NCBI GenBank assembly: GCA_964392615.1
Contig: CAYMRB010000198.1
Coordinates: 1-17,454, forward strand
Length of the DNA: 17,454 nt
Source of the DNA: CAYMRB01 sp964392615
GTDB taxonomy: Bacteria > Planctomycetota > UBA8108
Direction: 5' to 3'
Part shown: positions 14,701 to 17,454 of the stretch, one piece after another
Layout of the letters: each line of letters begins with the position of its first letter
How positions within the stretch are numbered: the first letter of the stretch is position 1
Translations under genes and position numbers: made by a program
Notes under the pieces: model-generated
Database searches by the model: none
What the model was told of the DNA's origin: nothing
Seen by the model: the letters and a program-made list of their open reading frames with translations, nothing else

Positions 14701-15537
14701 GCGCGTCCGGTCGACAGCGTCGGCGGTCACGTCGTCTGCCTGGAGCGCCGCGACGCGGCGACGGGGAATGTGCGATCGCGGTCGGTGCTGCCCGGTCCCG
14801 GCCTTGGTGACGGCTTGCGGATCGCCGCGGCATTCGTCGTGGGGCCGCGCGTGTTCGTGCTCGGCACCGGAGCAGAACACGCGCGCGCTGGCGCGGCCGG
14901 CGAGCACGCGCTATTCGAGCTGCGCGAGAGCGCGAAGCGCGGCGGCGTGTCCGGCGCGGATCGCGTGCGGTCGCCGGGTATCGCGACGGCGATTCCCGGC
15001 TTTCTTGCGGGGCGGTGGAATGACCGCTGGAAGCGGCGCGAGCCGGCCGACCTCGCGCAAGCTGTCGCGACCCTGTTTCCGGGTTGGACGCTCGCGGCGG
15101 CAGGAGGCTCGGGCGAGTCCGGTCTCGTGGTCGGATCGACCGCCGGCATCGAGCTGCACGCCGGGGTGGTCGCGTTCGCCGGCGTCTCGCGACCCGTTCG
15201 CATCGCGACGCGCCTGCCGCGCGAATCACGGCGCGTCGACGGCGCGTCGGACTCGCGTCTCGGCGGCTTGCGATTCGTCGCCGACGTGGCCGCGGAAGAG
15301 GGCGGCCCGTGGACTTTGCGCGTCGTCGTCAACGGAGCGACGTTGACCGAAGTCGCGATCGCGGGAAGGCCTCCGGGTCTTGCCGACGATGCGGGTGCGT
15401 GGAATCGCGTAGCGGCGGATCTGCCGCGGATTTCGGGTCACGACCTGCTACTGTGCGTCGAGGCGCATGCCGGCGCAGGCGCGCAGCGACCGGTTGCCAC
15501 GTATTGGCGGGCCCTGCGCATCGAGCATCGAGAGTGA
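11728..15537 (+). CDS. PQQ-like beta-propeller protein with N-terminal lectin-like and helical/TPR regions
   Basis: The product is 1269 residues as drawn, with an uncertain 5' end. Residues 28-51 are a Ser-Asp/Glu repeat encoded by the GACTCC array. About 75-211 is a concanavalin-like beta sandwich (VWLGDAAGEPVVEVVFRR, FVVGPSLVSLWASSDGESW). About 215-611 is helical with a TPR-like unit (WLGDRALAAGDFSRAIGHYE, 565-584). A Gly-rich linker follows to about 675, then a PQQ/BamB-like propeller at about 703-1085 with blade motifs such as ALTDGRTLWSVPA, AVDFEGTVRWIR and DHASGRLVWRTVL. A C-terminal beta domain ends in YWRALRIEHRE. Such propellers are usually scaffolds or ligand binders, often extracytoplasmic. 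No signal peptide or ribosome site is seen at ATG 11728, so the N-terminus may be truncated or misassembled. It overlaps the next gene by one base (TGATG) and heads a three-gene operon. The exact function is unknown. Confidence 0.75.
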   Translation: MSRHRDDARWDGTLKGNRRKPREEEKSDSESDSESDSDSDSDSDSDPDSDSVTLTALAPLERARVWSALPPRALRTIDVRLDAVTAGAGVWLGDAAGEPVVEVVFRRGTDGRGLRFALRDGASRKEVPLDEVRRRPRPLSSGSAWLRFVVGPSLVSLWASSDGESWSRTSMRWRDTARRLPAAAVGLFVDAGAGRRSITLGRIAVRRLDALARLADPGVEGVDDAVGELDEFDDWLGATLPSAPGGVDPAVWLRSRAIDALVRGVREPLGDALVASLVDSALEDAALSIGERAEILDAVALACDVSFESALGAHLRAAYERLGWQAWGHGEPLFHDAYRRMLMTSPLRDIDRAAVLSTSLVGLEILSLLDAERWTDLRATCHRLRFWTRSGRKVSDRSERDASPHGRLLDLADWADAIAARHVLDPLRQSEARDDAGVRLRREWRHPLIEEIGRAGYDTVADFDAALQSGAYRDACRVLTEASDESADGLLPDSRDAGLLVGLEAAIATAMEDYPELRGAMQEHFGELGRLRLRQAVGLSDVDRVRSVRMRFHGTQAAAEADAWLGDRALAAGDFSRAIGHYERGLEFAEGGAVDAVRAKWRLAGALDGRVLGIASTSDVELGGGAGGSLGAADFERLVDDLLSRSRIGRGSAGAEGSGGSAGVDRALGGLPGGGVLDLVRRVSLASAPGGVGSGADAVPVAAAAGELVVVQAGGRVMALRVEATRGGGVERLWLRTVFASAAGDGEPPPRPEITASSVIVRGPGEHGAGLVALALTDGRTLWSVPARSDGDDPTRVVSNPLSIHEQVAVVRTGATSSARVGLRLSLFDAASGELRREYTLARFRNVAGLQLECRAAVRGDRVFVVGAGVVIAVDFEGTVRWIRMERWLPADLDAGGGARSAPVFAGDRIVVTQPGVPSVECIDHASGRLVWRTVLPRPMTVIGTVGDRVLVRTSHGLVGMRLDSGRREWLARSGTAGAFLLDAGGLIGFGARPVDSVGGHVVCLERRDAATGNVRSRSVLPGPGLGDGLRIAAAFVVGPRVFVLGTGAEHARAGAAGEHALFELRESAKRGGVSGADRVRSPGIATAIPGFLAGRWNDRWKRREPADLAQAVATLFPGWTLAAAGGSGESGLVVGSTAGIELHAGVVAFAGVSRPVRIATRLPRESRRVDGASDSRLGGLRFVADVAAEEGGPWTLRVVVNGATLTEVAIAGRPPGLADDAGAWNRVAADLPRISGHDLLLCVEAHAGAGAQRPVATYWRALRIEHRE
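11809..11880 (+). repeat. GACTCC hexanucleotide array (internal)
   Basis: Twelve tandem six-base units: GACTCC with GAGTCC variants at units 2 and 4 and GATCCC at unit 10, preceded by a partial unit AAGTCC. It lies within the drawn 5' end of the PQQ-like gene, where it reads Asp-Ser with Glu-Ser and Asp-Pro variants. Because the unit is six bases, gain or loss of units would not shift the frame. The last four units match the start of the window base for base. Confidence 0.95.
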
Positions 15538-16643
15538 TGGAAGAGCTCCACGAGGAGTGGCACGACGAAGGCGAGGCGCGGCGTTCGAGCGTGTTCGCGT
15601 CGGCGCGACGCACGTTCGCACAGGCGGTCGCCCGCGTGGGCGAGCTGACCGTATTCGTGTCGCTTCTCGCGTTCTTCGGCTCTCGTCTCTGGGCCATCGA
15701 TCTCCTGTCGCACTATCGGATGCACTACTGTGCGATCCTCGTCCTCGCGGCAGGCCTGTGCGTCGTCAGTCGACAGATGGAGCGGCGCTTCCTGCGGGCG
15801 GTCGTCTTCCTCGGGGTCGCGGCGATCGACTTCTGGCCGTTGGCGCCGTACTTCGTCGGCCCGACGCCAGAGCGGTCGGTCGGGAGACGGGCTGGAATCG
15901 ACGGCACGCTCGAGGCCCGGGAGCGCGAGGTGCGGTTCCTCGTATGCAACGTGTACCAGCTCTCGCGTTCGACCGAGCTCGTCGTCGAGCGCATCGCATC
16001 GGTCGATCCGGACGTCGTCGTCTTGGTCGAGGTCGACCAGCGCTGGATCGACGCGCTCGGTGAGCTCGAACGTGCGTACGGGCATGGGGCGCTCCAGCCA
16101 GACGGCGGGATGCGCGGCCTCGCGGTGTACTCGAAGCTGCCGATCGTCGAGCGAACGTACGAGCTGACCGGTGATGGCGGAATGCCGTTCCTTCGCGTCG
16201 TGATCGACGTGCGCGGCGTTGCGGTCGCGGTGTTCGCCGCGCATCCGCCTCCGCCGATGTCGATGGCGGCTGCGGCCGCGCAGTATCACTACTTCGACGC
16301 GCTCGCCGACGCCATCGCGGCGTCACCGCGCCCGACCATCGTCGCAGGCGACCTCAACGCGACGCCGTGGTGCGCGCCCCTGGAGCGCTTTCTCGCGGCG
16401 ACCGGTCTGCGCGACAGCTCGCTCGGCATCGGGTATCACGCGACGTGGCCCGCAGTGCTCGGCGCGGCGGGCATCCCGATCGATCATGTGCTCATCTCGA
16501 ACGACATCGGCGTTGCGGCGAAGCGCGTCGTGGGCGACGTCGGATCGGATCATCTGCCGATCGCGGTCGACTGTTGGATCGAGCCAAACGCCGAGGAGGA
16601 CGACGGCGGCAGCCCGGAGCCGGCGACGGGAGATCGACCGTGA
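15537..16643 (+). CDS. Membrane-anchored endonuclease/exonuclease/phosphatase (EEP) family protein
   Basis: The product has 368 residues. An acidic/basic cytoplasmic N-terminus is followed by three hydrophobic segments (about 37-57, 64-78, 86-107), then an EEP hydrolase domain from about 130. The metal and catalytic residues of the family appear to be complete: Asn138 in LVCNVYQ, Glu165 in VLVEVDQRW, Asp272/Asn274 in AGDLNATPW, Asp316-His317 in IPIDHVLIS, and Asp338-His339 in GSDHLPIAVD. The layout resembles YafD-type bacterial proteins, with the hydrolase domain probably facing the periplasm. Family substrates range from nucleic acids to phospholipids and inositol phosphates, so the substrate here is open. 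The ATG overlaps the preceding stop as TGATG, a classic translational coupling arrangement, and only a weak GAGAG precedes it. The 3' end overlaps the next gene by four bases. Confidence 0.88.
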   Translation: MEELHEEWHDEGEARRSSVFASARRTFAQAVARVGELTVFVSLLAFFGSRLWAIDLLSHYRMHYCAILVLAAGLCVVSRQMERRFLRAVVFLGVAAIDFWPLAPYFVGPTPERSVGRRAGIDGTLEAREREVRFLVCNVYQLSRSTELVVERIASVDPDVVVLVEVDQRWIDALGELERAYGHGALQPDGGMRGLAVYSKLPIVERTYELTGDGGMPFLRVVIDVRGVAVAVFAAHPPPPMSMAAAAAQYHYFDALADAIAASPRPTIVAGDLNATPWCAPLERFLAATGLRDSSLGIGYHATWPAVLGAAGIPIDHVLISNDIGVAAKRVVGDVGSDHLPIAVDCWIEPNAEEDDGGSPEPATGDRP

Positions 16644-17362
16644 CGCGCCGTTGGAAGCAGGCGTGCGTCGTGGGCGGTGGCTTCGTCGCGTTGGTACTTC
16701 TCGCGATCGCGTGGGCGATGTGCCGCGAGTCGATCGCGATTCGCTGGCACCTGTCGCGTCTCGAGTCCGCGTCGTCCGAAACGCGCTTGTCCGCGGCGCG
16801 CAGGTTGGGCGAGTTGCACAGCGAAGAGGCGGTCGAGCGGCTCGTCGCGCAGCTCGCGGAGAGCCGTGGCGATCCGGACGGCTCGGTCGCCGCGTCCATC
16901 GTCGCGATGGGCGAGTTCGCGGTGCCGCGCCTCGCGGCCGTGCTCGAGCTCGAGGCGACCGCTCCCGGCGAGCACGCGACCGAAATCGAGACAGAGGCTG
17001 CGGACGACGTTCTCTTCGTGCAGCTCGCGGTCGTCGAGATCCTGCGCGGGCTCGGGCCGCGCGCGCAATCCGCGGTACCGTCGCTCGCGGCCATCGACCA
17101 TCCGTATCTCGTGTCGAGCGCGACCCAGGCGCTGGCCGGCATGGGCGAGCGAGGTGAGGCCGGACTGGAGCGCGTGCTGGCTCACGAGAGCATCAACGCG
17201 CGCTTGCACGCGGCGCAGGCGTTCGCCGGCCTCTATCCCGAGGTCGCCGCAGAGCTGCTGGGCCTCGCTACCCGCGTCGAAGGGCTCGACGCGCGCGCGC
17301 GTCGGCGGCGCGTGAGGCAGTTCCTCGACGACGTGCGCGCGGCGCGGACGGCGGGGCGCTGA
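16640..17362 (+). CDS. Membrane-anchored HEAT-repeat protein
   Basis: The product has 240 residues and starts at a GTG that overlaps the stop of the EEP gene as GTGA. After MTRRWKQ comes one hydrophobic segment (about residues 8-27), an uncleaved anchor or signal. The rest is alpha-helical with HEAT-type hairpins: RLSAARRLGELHSEEAVERL, VAASIVAMGEFAVPRLAAVL, VQLAVVEILRGLGPRAQSAV, SSATQALAGMGERGEAGLER and RLHAAQAFAGLYPEVAAELL. It ends in a very basic tail. HEAT solenoids bind other proteins, so a scaffold or adaptor role for the propeller and EEP proteins of the same operon is a reasonable guess, but there is no direct evidence. An in-frame extension far upstream of the GTG is open only because of the base composition. 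Confidence 0.8.
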   Translation: MTRRWKQACVVGGGFVALVLLAIAWAMCRESIAIRWHLSRLESASSETRLSAARRLGELHSEEAVERLVAQLAESRGDPDGSVAASIVAMGEFAVPRLAAVLELEATAPGEHATEIETEAADDVLFVQLAVVEILRGLGPRAQSAVPSLAAIDHPYLVSSATQALAGMGERGEAGLERVLAHESINARLHAAQAFAGLYPEVAAELLGLATRVEGLDARARRRRVRQFLDDVRAARTAGR

Positions 17363-17375
17363 GAGGGGCGGTGGC

Positions 17376-17417
17376 GGAGTCGGAGTCGGAGTCGGAGTCG
17401 GGCTCGGGGTCGGCGTC
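17376..17417 (-). repeat. GACTCC hexanucleotide array (right scaffold end, inverse orientation)
   Basis: On the plus strand, four perfect GGAGTC units (17376-17399) are followed by three variants, GGGCTC, GGGGTC and GGCGTC, so the repeat reads GACTCC on the minus strand. It starts 13 bases after the stop of the HEAT gene. It could lie upstream of an unseen minus-strand gene, which would match the orientation of the other two arrays relative to their genes. Confidence 0.9.
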
Positions 17418-17454
17418 CGGGGCCCGGGCGGGGGGGCGGGGGGGGGGGGGGGCG
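17418..17454. other. G-rich low-complexity scaffold end
   Basis: G makes up nearly all bases, including a run of 14 G just before the end. This is more likely degraded repeat or sequencing error at a contig end than biological sequence. Confidence 0.7.

Noticed and set aside
1..17454. tRNA, rRNA, insertion sequence, prophage or integrase
   Set aside because: I saw no cloverleaf-like sequence, no rRNA-like segment, no transposase or recombinase motif and no terminal inverted repeats with target duplication.

Overview
This is a 17.4-kb, very GC-rich scaffold. It carries eight or nine protein genes' worth of bacterial sequence, one 10-N gap (6333-6342), and no RNA genes that I can see. The gene content suggests an uncultured or poorly studied high-GC member of the Planctomycetota, or a similar soil/marine phylum: a TPR/FG-GAP/ASPIC-UnbV protein, very large secreted proteins of unrecognised family, a PQQ-type propeller protein, a HEAT-repeat protein, and a class IV aminotransferase beside a sulfotransferase-like protein. 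That assignment is inference from protein families; no marker gene is present. Both ends are low-complexity DNA, so the scaffold probably stops where assembly failed.

Left part (1-2613): a GACTCC hexanucleotide array and a C-rich tract precede an AMP-forming acyl/aryl ligase (138-1514, +). It converges, with 28 bp between, on a chorismatase of the FkbO/Hyg5/XanB2 family (1543-2613, -). A chorismate-derived hydroxybenzoate and a ligase able to activate it form the same logic as the starter unit of xanthomonadin/aryl-polyene-type pathways. The rest of such a pathway is not in this window.

Centre (2632-9921): a 1163-residue exported TPR + FG-GAP + ASPIC/UnbV protein (-) lies 18 bp upstream of the chorismatase gene and may be co-transcribed with it. 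A 324-bp divergent intergenic region, which contains the scaffold gap and a 17-bp palindrome, separates it from a 1157-residue secreted protein (+). That protein has a C-terminal region that looks like an alpha/alpha-barrel of the six-hairpin glycosidase type.

Right part (10006-17362): a sulfotransferase-like gene and a class IV (branched-chain or D-amino-acid type) aminotransferase gene form a two-gene minus-strand unit. Diverging from it is a tight plus-strand operon: a PQQ-like propeller protein, a membrane-anchored endonuclease/exonuclease/phosphatase-family protein, and a membrane-anchored HEAT-repeat protein. Their reading frames overlap by 1 and 4 nt. The first gene of this operon begins across a second GACTCC array, which is read in frame as a Ser-Asp/Glu linker, and it has no signal peptide; its 5' end is therefore doubtful. 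A third array, in inverse orientation, follows the HEAT gene and runs into poly-G at the scaffold end.

The most unusual features are the hexanucleotide repeat family, present at both ends and once inside, and the chorismatase/ligase pair. Most functional calls rest on motifs recognised by eye, without database searches.
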